From Bradyrhizobium sp. 186 (GTDB taxonomy: Bacteria > Pseudomonadota > Alphaproteobacteria > Rhizobiales > Xanthobacteraceae), in the NCBI RefSeq assembly GCF_023101685.1, contig NZ_CP082164.1, positions 8,494,001 to 8,558,000 of the forward strand: a DNA stretch of 64,000 nt, read 5' to 3'. Within the stretch, counting starts at the first letter, position 1; the number at the start of each line of letters is the position of its first letter. A program made the translations under genes and the position numbers. The notes under the pieces were generated by a model. It did no database searches, was not told the DNA's origin, and saw only the letters and a list, made by a program, of their open reading frames with translations. This document shows positions 48,326 through 57,515 of this stretch, piece after piece.

Positions 48326-50059
48326 GTCGAGTAGGCCGGCGGAATCTCACCGCCGGCCTCTCATAGATCCCAGCGTGAGACTCTCGCCTCACTGGGCTCC
48401 CATCAGGCGAACGAGCCGCGTATGCCGATCTTCCAGTGTGCGAACAACCCGGGACGTTCGCGAGATAGTCGTTCGAGAACGCGGCCGGTCTTGGCCTTGC
48501 GACCCATAAAGCGTTTGAACTTCCGCATCATCCAAGCCTCGATTGTCTGATTGACGTATCGAAGGATTGGCCCCAGAGCCGCCCGCGTGAATCGACCGTA
48601 ATACTCAATCCACCCCCGCAGGAGTGGATTGAGCTGCCGAGCGATGTCAGCCATTGACACATGGGTCCGTCTTCGGAGGTTCAAATCCCGGATTGCCGCC
48701 CGCATAGACTTCAGCGCCGAAGCGCTGATCCCAGGCAGAAAACTGCAAAACCGAGGCGTCTTGTGAGTTCTTTGCCCGTCGCGGCCGGAAGCAGTAGCCA
48801 AGGAAGTCAAACTTGACGTTCGAATAGCTCCCCTTCCGCCGGCTGTCCTTACAGTAGACAATCCTGGTTTTGGTGGGGTGCATCTCAAGCCCGCATTCTG
48901 CCAGGCGAGTTTGTAGCTCGGCCTTTAGGGCTTCCGCTTCTTGCTCGCTCCGGCAGTGCACTAGGCCATCGTCTGCATACCTACACCATGGGAGGTTGGG
49001 GTGCGCCCGTCCCATCCAGAGGTCGAAAGTGTAGTGCAGGAAAAGGTTGGATAATATAGGGCTAATCACGCCACCCTGAGGGGTGCCGCGGGTTCGCTCG
49101 ATAATTATTCCATCCTTGTCCATAGGTACCGTCAGCCATCGTTCGATGTAGAGCAGCGCCCACTTGCACGTCACGTGCTTCCGGACAGCCCGTAGCAAAA
49201 GTTCGTGGTCGATGTTGTCGAACAGACCTTTGATGTCGAACTCGAGAACCCAGTCGTATTTCCAGCACCGCTTGCGCGTGACGCCGATAGCATCGAGTGC
49301 CGATTTTCTCGGCCGATAGCCATAGGAGTCTGCCAAAAATATTGGGTCCAAGTCCGGCTCAATGAGTTGTTTGACAACCATCTGGGCCACTCGATCCGCT
49401 ACGGTTGGCACACCTAAAATCCTCTGGCCTCCAGCCTTTTTGGGAATGGAGACGGCGCGCACCGGTGGAGGAAAGTAGCTTCCCGAGCTCATCCGATTCC
49501 AAAGCTTGTAGAGATTGTTCTGCAAGTCGGAGTCGAACTGCTCGATCGTCTGTCCATCCACACCGGCCGAACCCGCATTGGATTTGACCGCTTTGTAAGC
49601 GTCGTACACACGTTTCTTATCGATATGAAACGGCTTGTTTGTCGTGATCGTCGTCGTCATCCTGTTTCCAGTTGGTACGTCAATACGATTTGTCCTGACC
49701 CGACCCCTTTGCTCCGGCCCGATTACGGGGCCTTCACCGCTAGTACGGGTCGGTCCGCCCCAGGCCCTGGCTTCGGTACTCTCGCCTCGCAGTTTTGGCC
49801 GCTTCAGCTTCTCCCTTGGCATCCAGGGACTGGTTCCTGCAGTTCCACACGAAAGCCTGCATCCGCTTCACGCCCCCTATACGCCGACTGCTATCTGCCC
49901 AGTAACCAGGTAACCGACAGATTTATCCCAGAGGATGCGAGCGCCTCTGGTTTTGGCAGTGTCTAAAGCCTTTCGGCGCGTCACCGAGGGTTTGCTCACG
50001 CTCGTCTCTCGAATGCTCACCTGCCCGAATTTCATTCGGACTTTTGATCCAACGCTCAC
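48326..50059 (-). mobile_element. Group II intron with reverse transcriptase
   Basis: On the minus strand after the maturase frame, a 35-nt hairpin starts GAGCCCAGTGAGGCGAGAGT and closes TCTCACGCTGGGATCT. It has the domain V layout, including the AGC triad near its base. A domain VI hairpin follows (GGCCGGCGG and CCGCCGGCC, then an A near the 3' side), ending about CTCGAC at 48326. The 5' end is less certain; GTGAGCG at 50059 fits the usual start of one bacterial class. About 400-500 nt of structured RNA precede the reading frame. Confidence 0.78.
48403..49660 (-). pseudogene. Group II intron reverse transcriptase/maturase, frameshifted
   Basis: From Met at 49660 (MTTTITTNKPFHIDKKRVYD). It has RT blocks SIPKKAGGQRILGVPTVADR, FDIKGLFDNIDHELL, GTPQGGVISPILSNLFLH and the catalytic WCRYADDGLVHC. 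After FRPRRAKNSQDASVLQF the frame goes wrong at a TTTT run (plus-strand AAAA at 48739-48742). One frame over, the maturase X domain continues: FLPGISASALKSMRAAIRDL, PLLRGWIEYYGRF, MMRKFKRFMGRKAK. One extra T explains it. No endonuclease domain follows. The intron is probably immobile unless this is a sequencing error. Confidence 0.85.
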
Positions 50060-50256
50060 CACCACGCCTTTTGAACGCAGCAGCTTGGACTGGTTTGGGA
50101 CCTGCTCCTGAAAGCCGATCCCGAGGGGCCCGCCCTCATCTTTCGCGCAGCTTATCCCCACGGTCAGTTGTTCACTGCAAACCCCCTTCCGTGTGCATCT
50201 GCAGCACACCTCGCATTGAGCTCGTCAGGCGGCCGGGTTGGGACGGGTTGGAGTGG

Positions 50257-50409
50257 CGGCGGCGCTGGTGGCAAGATGATAAGGCGCGGATCATCGAGAA
50301 GACGTTGGCGCCAGCGGCGAAGGTGATAGAGGCTAAGGCGATGGACAACATGCTCACGTGCTGGAGCGAGTTCACCCGCGTGATCCGCGACGGCCGCGTC
50401 TGCCTTTGA
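50257..50409 (+). pseudogene. IS66-like OrfA fragment (tentative)
   Basis: The 50 codons before the stop at 50409 begin RRRWWQDDKARIIEKTLAPA, which resembles the start of IS66/IS3-type OrfA proteins (RRRW..DEKARIV.ETL.PGA). The rest does not continue the helix-turn-helix well. A relic at best. Confidence 0.35.
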
Positions 50410-50491
50410 ATAGCGCCGCCTGGGATCACGATGTGTTATTCGGGAATGAACAACGATTGGAGACGCCACACCTCCCAGATATGGGAGTGGC

Positions 50492-50621
50492 CAGAAGGAG
50501 TTCAATGCCTCGTCCGGCGTGAAGAAGGTCTCGCTGGCGGACCTGATCGTTCTCGGCGGCACCGCAGCGGTCGAGAAGACCGCCAAGGACGCCGGCGTCA
50601 ACGTGAAGGTCGGCGAAAATG
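50492..50621 (+). pseudogene. Catalase-peroxidase (katG) internal fragment
   Basis: One frame reads [20 protein letters not shown], then [23 protein letters not shown]. This is the [24 protein letters not shown] stretch from the C-terminal half of KatG. Homology stops abruptly on both sides, so only about 43 codons survive. Confidence 0.72.
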
Positions 50622-50744
50622 TCCGTGGCTGTACTGCACGCCAACGACGGTGTTACAGCTCAAGATCCTTCGAGAAGCAAATTGTCCATCAGTAGCTTGA
50701 AACGCAGGCTTGAGCGTCCGCGTATGACTTGATTCGCATAAGCT

Positions 50745-51035
50745 TCAGCTTTGCTGGCGACTTTGCTGTTGCGGTGGACGGAACCGCTCACTGCAGCTGT
50801 GGGGCTTCGCCGGAAGTAGCCCACGACGGGCTTTACGCACGAGCCAAGCCTCGAGCGCCTCGGCGGCCCTGCACCCGGGCCCAACGAACAGATCGAGTCG
50901 CCGGCGGCCGTTGGCCGAGGCGACCCATTCCCGCAGCAATGCAGTGTCGCCAAACAGGGTTGGCTCGATCGTGAGCACATAGAAACGGGCCATGTTCCGG
51001 GCCGGATCGCAAGGTTCGAGCGCGAGGTATTGCAC
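50745..51035 (-). CDS. WGR-domain protein, possibly damaged
   Basis: 96 residues. ARFYVLTIEPTLFGDTALLREW, then VASANGRRRLDLF and AAEALEAWLVRKARRG match the short WGR-domain proteins common in Bradyrhizobium, though the WGR core (REWGRIG in relatives) reads REWVASANG here. The C-terminal 25 residues look like read-through. Role unknown; relatives are often plasmid- or island-borne. Confidence 0.55.
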   Translation of the reverse strand: MQYLALEPCDPARNMARFYVLTIEPTLFGDTALLREWVASANGRRRLDLFVGPGCRAAEALEAWLVRKARRGLLPAKPHSCSERFRPPQQQSRQQS

Positions 51036-51054
51036 CGTGCAGTTCGGACATGTG

Positions 51055-51580
51055 TCAGAATCTTATTACTGAATCGTCAGGTTGCGAGTCGCGGTCGAAT
51101 CGACTAGAGAACCATTCGCGCATACGCCGAATGGCTGCAACGTCGCGAGTGTCGTCGAGTGCAATAGTATCCGCAATGAAAGCGTCGGCGGATTTCGCCT
51201 CCATGTTCAGGTCGGAAAGAATTCCCGCCGGAAAGTCCTTAAGGTTTTCCGTTATGATCATTGCGGCTTGCGTCTTGGCGGCCGCAGCGACAACGTTGTG
51301 ATCGCCGGGATCGAGCAGACCCGCCGCGACCGGCAAGAAGTTGTCAAAATCTGTAACATGGCGTCTTCGAAGGCAGCTTCCATGCTGGCGCGCGCGCCCG
51401 TTCCGCGCGCCCCGTTGCATCGTCAAAGCCTTTGCCGCTCAAGATTTCCTCGATAGCTGCTTCGGTCTCGTCCAGGACGCGGCTCGACCAGCGGAGACAA
51501 AAAAATTCTGCCTCGGCCAGGGAGAGCAGCAGGTTCCATTTAAGCGCGCTCGCAAGCCGCTCCTGGCCAATTCGCAGCAC
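51055..51580 (-). pseudogene. PIN-domain (VapC-like) toxin gene, broken
   Basis: The first frame (51580 downward) has LLLSLAEAEFFCLRWSSRVLDETEAAIEEIL. Near 51400 homology moves to another frame: LDPGDHNVVAAAAKTQAAMIITENLKDFPAGILSDLNMEAKSADAFIADTIAL. DPGDHNV, ITENLKDFP and SADAF are typical PIN-domain segments. The N-terminal catalytic Asp region is missing and there is a frameshift. No antitoxin gene is evident. Confidence 0.65.
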
Positions 51581-51760
51581 GTGCGGCGCGATTCTTCATA
51601 CGGCTGCGCTGAAGCCCCGCAAGCGGGCTTCCCCTTACCGGGTTGCCATCTCCGGATTGATCGTCGTCGCACCCATTGTGCTCGGATTCTGCTCATGGAG
51701 CGGCGGACCGTTTCAAGGGAGGCCGCGCTCGCGTTTTAGCGCCGCGCGAAGCACTATGTA

Positions 51761-52540
51761 TTAAGATGATCCTTCGTTCCCTCGAAGGAGCCCGGGCCAG
51801 TAGTGTCCGTCTTTCGTCGGTCGCGGCCCAAAAATGGCCTGGCCAACTCTAATGACGTCAGCCCCCTCTTCGATTGCCATCTCGAAGTCGCTTGTCATAC
51901 CCATAGAGAGCAGGTTAAGTCGCGGCGATATCCTATCGCGTAGCGCGTCTCGCAACTGCCGCAGCAACTTGAAACACCCGCGAACCTTGTCGGCGTCACG
52001 ACTGAAGATTGCGAGAGTCATAAAGCCGCGAGGAATCAGGGCCGGATAGTCGGGAAGCCGACGCACAAAGTCACCCACTTCGTTCGGCGAGAGACCGTAT
52101 TTGCTCACCTCACCGGAGGTGTTGACCTGGACGAATACGTCGAGACGTCTACTTTCGGCGCCGAGCCGGGTCTGGAGCGCATCAGCCAATCGTATGCTGT
52201 CCAGCGCGTGAAACTCGCTGGCGAATTTGATCATCGAATTCACTTTGTTTGTCTGGAGGTGGCCGATGATACTCCAGTTCAGCGACAGATCGGCGAGATC
52301 TCGAGCCTTGCCCTCGGCTTCCTGAACCTTGTTTTCCCCAAAGTTAGAGAGGCCGAGTTCGGACGCGATACGGATGACGACGGTTGGCACCGTCTTGCTA
52401 ACGGGCAACAGTCGAACTTCCGAGCGGCGACGGCCTGCCCGCACGCAAGCCGTCTTTATCCGTTGTTCAAGCTCATCGAGATTGGAGCGAAAAAGCGAGC
52501 GCGGATCATTCGTGAACCTCTCGTTGTCTATTTCTGACAT
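51761..52540 (-). CDS. YggS-family PLP homeostasis protein
   Basis: 259 residues of the alanine-racemase-fold YggS/PROSC family, which binds PLP and balances B6 vitamers. LLPVSKTVP carries the PLP lysine, and NFGENKVQEAEGKA, WSIIGHLQTNKVNSM, LDVFVQVNTSGEVSKYGLSP, LSMGMTSDFEMAIEEGADVIRVGQAIFG are all diagnostic. It appears complete. Bradyrhizobium should also carry a housekeeping copy elsewhere; whether this is it cannot be told. Confidence 0.87.
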   Translation of the reverse strand: MSEIDNERFTNDPRSLFRSNLDELEQRIKTACVRAGRRRSEVRLLPVSKTVPTVVIRIASELGLSNFGENKVQEAEGKARDLADLSLNWSIIGHLQTNKVNSMIKFASEFHALDSIRLADALQTRLGAESRRLDVFVQVNTSGEVSKYGLSPNEVGDFVRRLPDYPALIPRGFMTLAIFSRDADKVRGCFKLLRQLRDALRDRISPRLNLLSMGMTSDFEMAIEEGADVIRVGQAIFGPRPTKDGHYWPGLLRGNEGSS

Positions 52541-53200
52541 CGTCCGCTCCCTGCTGGTCCCTCACTCTACTCTTCAGTGAGCGAGAGATCACGACATGCT
52601 GAATTTCGGTCGTTCCGTCCAGATATTGGGCCGTCTTTGCCGTGGTCACGTGACGCGCTATCGGCGTCTGGGTCAAAAGCGCTCTCGCGCCAATCGATTG
52701 CATACACTGTATGATGCCGTTCATTGCGGCTCTCGTGGCGAACTTTTTCGCGTGGGCGGCGTCAACTCTAGCGCGCTCACCGCGATCGAGCTTGGATGCC
52801 GCAGCAGAGAACAACAGCCGCGCGGCGTGAAGGTCCGTCGCGACGTCACCAGCAGCCATTGCAGCCCTGAAAATCGATGGTTTTCGAACCAAAGTCGGTC
52901 CGGCCGTTCGTGGCCGCCAGCGCGCAATCGAGCAAGGCCTCCATCATTCCACAGCACAGGGCTGCGACGAGCGTTCGGGCGACGTCGACACCGGCCATGG
53001 CACGTTTGAAGCCGTCGCCCGGAGGAAAGAGCACTGCAGCCTCGTCTACGGGGCAATCCGACAGTTCGATCCCAGCGAGCCCCATGGCCTGACACCCGAC
53101 TAGATCGTACGGCGGCGTCACCGACAAGCCCGCAGATCGTCCCTCCGCCAGAAAGCCCGCAATGCCGAACGCGCACGCATGGCCAGTATCCGCCCAGGGT
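52506..53200 (-). pseudogene. Acyl-CoA dehydrogenase relic
   Basis: On the minus strand PWADTGHACAFGIAGFLAEG, then GLSVTPPYDLVGCQAMGLAG, CPVDEAAVLFPPGDGFKRAM and GMMEALLDCALAATNGRTDFGSKTIDFQG lie in one frame. Near 52865 the frame shifts to AAGDVATDLHAARLLFSAAA, ending in YLDGTTEIQHVVISRSL. The N-terminal third is missing. It overlaps the YggS start and is separate from the intact acyl-CoA dehydrogenase at 60.5 kb. Confidence 0.75.
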
Positions 53201-53364
53201 AGGCGAGGCTACCCTGCACCGTGCGTTTGCTGGCGTGCCGATTCTGCGCCATCTCGCGGGTGGCGCGTTCGTCGAAATACTTCTTGCCTTGGAGCTCTTG
53301 TTGCCTGGACCGTCTCTCCTCTTTACTGGGCCGCGAAGCAACCGGCCCTTGGCCGATTAAAAGC

Positions 53365-54918
53365 TCACTCCGCGGGGCGGGCGGCTGCGACGCCGTTCCC
53401 CTCCGCGACGTCGAGTGCCGCAAGGGCCTTCGGCTTGCGCAAACGCACGTAGACCTGCGCCGCCAGAAGCGTCACGCACAGGAACAGAAAGAACGCGCTG
53501 ATCGGCCGCTCGACGAAAATCATGACGTCACCGCGCGAGACCAGCAGCGAACGGCGGAAGTTCTCTTCCAGGCGTGGCCCGAGGACGAAGCCGAGCAGGA
53601 TCGAGGCCGGGTGGAAATCGAGCAGCAGGAGCAGATAGCCGACCATCCCGACGACGACGGTCTCGCCGACCTGGAACATGTCGTTGTTGGTCGAGTAGAC
53701 GCCGATCGCGACGAAGAACAACGCACTTGGATAGAGATATTTGTAAGGAATCATCAGGAGCTTCACCCAGAGCCCGATCAGCGGGACGTTGAGCAAGACC
53801 AGCATGACGTTGCCGATCCAGAAGCTCGCGATCAGACCCCAGAAAATGGCGGGGTGCTCTTTGATCAGTTGAGGACCGGGCACGATGCCCTGGATCATCA
53901 GCGCACCCAGTATCAGAGCCATGACTGCGTCCCCGGGAATGCCAAGGCTCATAGTCGGGATGAAGTCGCCCTGTACCGACGAATACGTCGATGCCTCTGG
54001 ACAACCGACGCCTTCGATCATACCGGTGCCGAACTTCTCCGGCGTTTTCGAAACCTTTTTCTCGGCCGCGTAGGAGATAAAGGAAGCGATCGTTGGTCCA
54101 GTTCCCGGAATGAGCGAGCAAAGGCTCCCGATGATGGTGCCGCGCAACATCGCGGGGATGGAGCGGCGGAGTTCGTCGCGCGACGGGCGCAGATCGCGCA
54201 GACCGACCTTCGAATAGCGCGTGTTCACCTCGGAGTATTGGCTCACGCTCTTCATGAACTCGGCGATACCAAATAGACCGAGAGCGAGTCCGACGAGTTC
54301 GATCCCGTCAAGGAGATTCGGGATGCCGACCGTAAAGCGCTCCGAGCCGGTCTCGACATCCGTTCCCACGATTCCTAGAAACAGGCCGAGCAACGTCATG
54401 GCGATGCCTTTGAGAGGCGAGCCTTTCGCCAGCGTCGAACCGGCGAGCAGGCCCAGAAGCATCAGCGAGCATATTTCAGTTGGACCGAACTCCAGCGCGA
54501 CTTTCACCAGCACCGGAGCTAGAAAGATCATTTCCAGGATGCCCCAGGAAGCGCCGACGAACGACGATAGGACCGTGATGCCGAGCGCCGCGCCGCCGCG
54601 GCCCTGCTTCGTTAGCGGAAACCCGTCGAGGCACGTCACCGCGTGCGGCGGATGGCACGGCAAGTTGAGCAGGATCGAACAAATCGCGCCGCCGTATTGC
54701 GCCCCATAGAACACTCCTGACAGCATCAGGATGGCGCCGACCGGCTTAATGCCGAAGGTCAGCGGCAGCAGCACTGAGATTGTGGCGAGCGGCCCCATTC
54801 CCGGCAGGACGCCCACCATGTTACCGACAAGGACGCCGACGAAACACCACATGAAATTCTGCGGCTCGAAAGCGACGCCGAAGCCGTACCAGAGATCGGA
54901 AAGCGCACTCGCGAACAT
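53365..54918 (-). CDS. tctA: Tripartite tricarboxylate transporter large membrane subunit TctA
   Basis: 517 residues, about twelve membrane segments. Conserved stretches: VGNMVGVLPGMGPLATISVLLPLTF, GVFYGAQYGGAICSILLNLPCHP (the family often has PG here), GSLCSLIPGTGPTIASFISYAAEKKVSK and DFIPTMSLGIPGDAVMALILGALMIQG. It forms the channel half of a TTT transporter with TctB (ends 1 bp upstream) and the binding protein TctC at 61.7 kb. Confidence 0.9.
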   Translation of the reverse strand: MFASALSDLWYGFGVAFEPQNFMWCFVGVLVGNMVGVLPGMGPLATISVLLPLTFGIKPVGAILMLSGVFYGAQYGGAICSILLNLPCHPPHAVTCLDGFPLTKQGRGGAALGITVLSSFVGASWGILEMIFLAPVLVKVALEFGPTEICSLMLLGLLAGSTLAKGSPLKGIAMTLLGLFLGIVGTDVETGSERFTVGIPNLLDGIELVGLALGLFGIAEFMKSVSQYSEVNTRYSKVGLRDLRPSRDELRRSIPAMLRGTIIGSLCSLIPGTGPTIASFISYAAEKKVSKTPEKFGTGMIEGVGCPEASTYSSVQGDFIPTMSLGIPGDAVMALILGALMIQGIVPGPQLIKEHPAIFWGLIASFWIGNVMLVLLNVPLIGLWVKLLMIPYKYLYPSALFFVAIGVYSTNNDMFQVGETVVVGMVGYLLLLLDFHPASILLGFVLGPRLEENFRRSLLVSRGDVMIFVERPISAFFLFLCVTLLAAQVYVRLRKPKALAALDVAEGNGVAAARPAE

Positions 54919-55386
54919 CTAAAACCCCCAACGGTACAGCGGGAAAGGAACCTTCAGCACGTAGGAAAAGAGGAGACAGCCGACGACCGCGACGACTGCG
55001 GCCAGGACGGCCGAGCCTTTCAGGGTGGCGGTCCTGTCGCCCAGCGCGGAAACGAAGACGCACATGAAGGTGGCCGCGGCCATGCCGAAATAGAGGCCGA
55101 AGAGGACGAACATCAGAGGACCCGCGAGGATGCAGGCCCAGCCGCGCCATTCCATCGCTGCGGGCAATATGCGCTCTCCCTCTTCGAGAGGCGTCGCCAA
55201 CCCGGTGATGAAGATCAAAGCTCCGACGAGAACCATCAAGACACCGAGCATGAACGGAAACATGCCCGGTCCCATGTGCGCGAAGGTCCCGAGCGTATAG
55301 GTCGTCGCGTTGAGACCGATCCCGGCGCCCAGCAGCACCATGAGCAGCCCGGCGTAGAAGTCCTTCTTTCGCAGCATGATCGGCAT
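54919..55386 (-). CDS. tctB: Tripartite tricarboxylate transporter small membrane subunit TctB
   Basis: 155 residues, four hydrophobic segments, starting MPIMLRKKDFYAGLLMVLLG and containing TYTLGTFAHMGPGMFPFMLGVLMVLVG, the usual TctB signature (G.GPG.FP). It abuts tctA, as in other tct operons. Confidence 0.88.
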   Translation of the reverse strand: MPIMLRKKDFYAGLLMVLLGAGIGLNATTYTLGTFAHMGPGMFPFMLGVLMVLVGALIFITGLATPLEEGERILPAAMEWRGWACILAGPLMFVLFGLYFGMAAATFMCVFVSALGDRTATLKGSAVLAAVVAVVGCLLFSYVLKVPFPLYRWGF

Positions 55387-55396
55387 CTCGGCACCT

Positions 55397-55930
55397 CTAT
55401 GCGGTTTTGGTCGCTATCACGACAAGCGCCGATGCCGGTTCGGAAGACACCTGCGTCAGCTTGTGCGGAATCGTGGAGTCGAACTGGATGCAATCGCCCG
55501 GATTCAGTGTCTCCTTGCGCTTTCCGATGACGAGCTCGATCCGGCCGGTGAGGATGAACAGGATTTCCTCACCTTCGTGGTGACTCATGATGCGACCGCG
55601 TTTCGCCGTCTTGGTCGGTCGCACGATAAAGGCGCGCATCGTGCGTTCGGGAGCCAGTCCGGCGACTAGCGACAGGTGCGTGTCGACGTCGCCCGCCTTC
55701 CCGTTCTTCGCGCGGACAATCGTGATCGGGTCGTGGTCGTCCGGCTGGCCGTAGAAGCGGTCTAAGGTCGTTCCGAGAGCCTCGGCGATCTTGAGCGCGG
55801 AACCTATCGACGGAGAGGAGAGCCCGCGTTCCAGCTTGGAAAGATAGCTGCGGGTCAGACCGGAATCGGCGGCAAGCTGCTCCAGCGTCATGCCGCTCTG
55901 CACGCGGAGGAATTTGAGGTTGAGTGTCAT
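55397..55930 (-). CDS. XRE-cupin transcriptional regulator
   Basis: 177 residues from ATG 55930 (MTLNLKFLRVQSGMTLEQLA). The XRE helix-turn-helix reads MTLEQLAADSGLTRSYLSKLERGLSSPSIGSALKIA. A C-terminal cupin has HHEGEEILFILTGRIELVIGKRKETLNPGDCIQFDSTIPHKL. It lies between the reductase gene and tctBA and ends 10 bp before tctB. It probably controls the catabolic/transport block in response to a small ligand. Confidence 0.87.
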   Translation of the reverse strand: MTLNLKFLRVQSGMTLEQLAADSGLTRSYLSKLERGLSSPSIGSALKIAEALGTTLDRFYGQPDDHDPITIVRAKNGKAGDVDTHLSLVAGLAPERTMRAFIVRPTKTAKRGRIMSHHEGEEILFILTGRIELVIGKRKETLNPGDCIQFDSTIPHKLTQVSSEPASALVVIATKTA

Positions 55931-56019
55931 TGCGCTCGGCTCTTTTCCGAAGTTATTGCCTGCATCGATCTCGCACCAAACCACTGACAGTTCAAACCGT
56001 GGAACGGGACCCCGACTGA

Positions 56020-56970
56020 TCACAGATCCAGCACCAGCCTTTGTCCGGCGCAATCGCCCACGCAGACGATGAGCTCATTCTGCCGCTCGGCAATTGAAAG
56101 CACGCGATCGCGATGGATGGGCGGCCCCTCGGTCCAGCGCGTGCGGCAGGCGCCACAGATGCCGCCGCCGCAGGACACGGGGACCTCGACGCCGAGCGCG
56201 TCGAGCGTTCCGAGAAGACCAACATCTGGTGTGACAGTCGCGAGCTTCTGGCTCGCCGACAGATAGAGCTCGTAGGGAGGCACGTCGCTCCGGGCGATGA
56301 CCTTGGGCGGGGTGAACATCTCGATGTGTTTGCGCTCTTCCGGCCAGGCCGAGACGGCATCTTCGAAAGCCTTCAGCATCGCTGCGGGTCCGCAGCAAGC
56401 CGCCAGACCAGATCCGGCGAATTCCCCGACAATTGCGGCGATGACGGGCTTGGCCTGCGCGGTCGTGTCGTAGAGGCGGATACGGCCTGCTTCGATTGCC
56501 GGCGCGATCATGTCGGTCAGGACCGGTCGTCCGCGGCTGGTCCAGTGCAGCACGTAGTTCGAGCGCCCTCGGCGCTCGAGATGCCGAATTGCGGAGATGA
56601 ACGGGGTTACACCGATGCCTCCCGCGAGGAATACGTTCGTTCCCTCCTGGTCCAGTGCGATCCCGCCGCGCGGCAGCGAGACCGAAATCGGCTGTCCCAC
56701 CTCCACCAGGTCGTGCAGGAAGTTCGAGCCGCCGCGGCCTTCGCGTTCGCGCTTCACTGCGATCACGTAGCGCCGATCGTCGTACGGGTCATTGCAGAGC
56801 GAATAGGTCCGGACGAGACCCTGGCCCAGGTGAACGTCGATGTGCGCCCCCGGCCGAAACGGTGGCAGCTCCCAATCGTCCTGGTCGACCAGCGTGAAGC
56901 GCTTGGTGTCGTTGCCGAGATCCTCTACTTTCGAGACAACGGTGGAGACCGTCTTTATCGCCTTCGCCAT
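56020..56970 (-). CDS. Vanillate-demethylase-type ferredoxin:NAD(P)H oxidoreductase
   Basis: 316 residues: a flavin domain (RTYSLCNDPYDDRRYVIAVKRE), an NAD domain (NVFLAGGIGVTPFISAIRHLE) and a C-terminal plant-type 2Fe-2S ferredoxin with CGGGICGACRTRW and a later CVGDC. This is the phthalate dioxygenase reductase/VanB layout, which normally feeds electrons to a Rieske oxygenase. No oxygenase gene is in the window. It begins directly after the MOSC gene stop. Confidence 0.86.
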   Translation of the reverse strand: MAKAIKTVSTVVSKVEDLGNDTKRFTLVDQDDWELPPFRPGAHIDVHLGQGLVRTYSLCNDPYDDRRYVIAVKREREGRGGSNFLHDLVEVGQPISVSLPRGGIALDQEGTNVFLAGGIGVTPFISAIRHLERRGRSNYVLHWTSRGRPVLTDMIAPAIEAGRIRLYDTTAQAKPVIAAIVGEFAGSGLAACCGPAAMLKAFEDAVSAWPEERKHIEMFTPPKVIARSDVPPYELYLSASQKLATVTPDVGLLGTLDALGVEVPVSCGGGICGACRTRWTEGPPIHRDRVLSIAERQNELIVCVGDCAGQRLVLDL

Positions 56971-57480
56971 CTAGATCGGCCTCACGGCGTCGCCTACGCG
57001 CAGCGTGCCCCCCGCGATGATCTTGCAGTTCAGCCCCGACCGGTTGATCAACGGATCGAAGACCGACTTGCCGAGTATCTCCTCGATGTGCCGGCACGGC
57101 GTCGAAAGACGGGTCGCCTCGACAATCGCTTCTCCGAGCCGGAAGCGACGGCCGACGAGATGATTCAGCGGGACACCTTCGACGGTCACGTTGCGGCGAT
57201 GTTCCTCGGGCAGCAACTCGATCTTGTGGTCGCGTTGCAGGGCCTCGAGCGTCTCCATCTCGAACAGGGTGACCTGCCGTCCCTCCTCCGGCTTGTGGGA
57301 GTAGAATCCTGTTTCGTGGCCGACGAAATATCGATCGCCCTCGATGCCGCGTCCAGCGACGAGCTCGAGCGAGGGAAACGAGCGCATCGGCAAAAAGGCG
57401 CGCGGGGTCTTGTGCAGGTAGCGCACGACGCCCTGCCAAGACATCGTGACCTCGGGCTCCTCGATTGCGATCGCGTCCAT
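56971..57480 (-). CDS. MOSC-domain protein
   Basis: From ATG 57480 (MDAIAIEEPEVTMSWQG), which has GGGAGAG upstream; an in-frame ATG at 57519 overlapping the previous stop as ATGA is the alternative. GRGIEGDRYFVGHETGFYS, QVTLFEMETLEALQ, LNHLVGRRFRLGEA and the conserved Cys in STPCRHIEEIL identify a MOSC domain, related to molybdenum-cofactor sulfurase C-termini. Pairing with the reductase gene suggests a joint redox role; the substrate is unknown. Confidence 0.82.
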   Translation of the reverse strand: MDAIAIEEPEVTMSWQGVVRYLHKTPRAFLPMRSFPSLELVAGRGIEGDRYFVGHETGFYSHKPEEGRQVTLFEMETLEALQRDHKIELLPEEHRRNVTVEGVPLNHLVGRRFRLGEAIVEATRLSTPCRHIEEILGKSVFDPLINRSGLNCKIIAGGTLRVGDAVRPI

Positions 57481-57515
57481 CGTGTTCTCTCCCTGGGCCT
57501 TAATCCGAACTGGCT

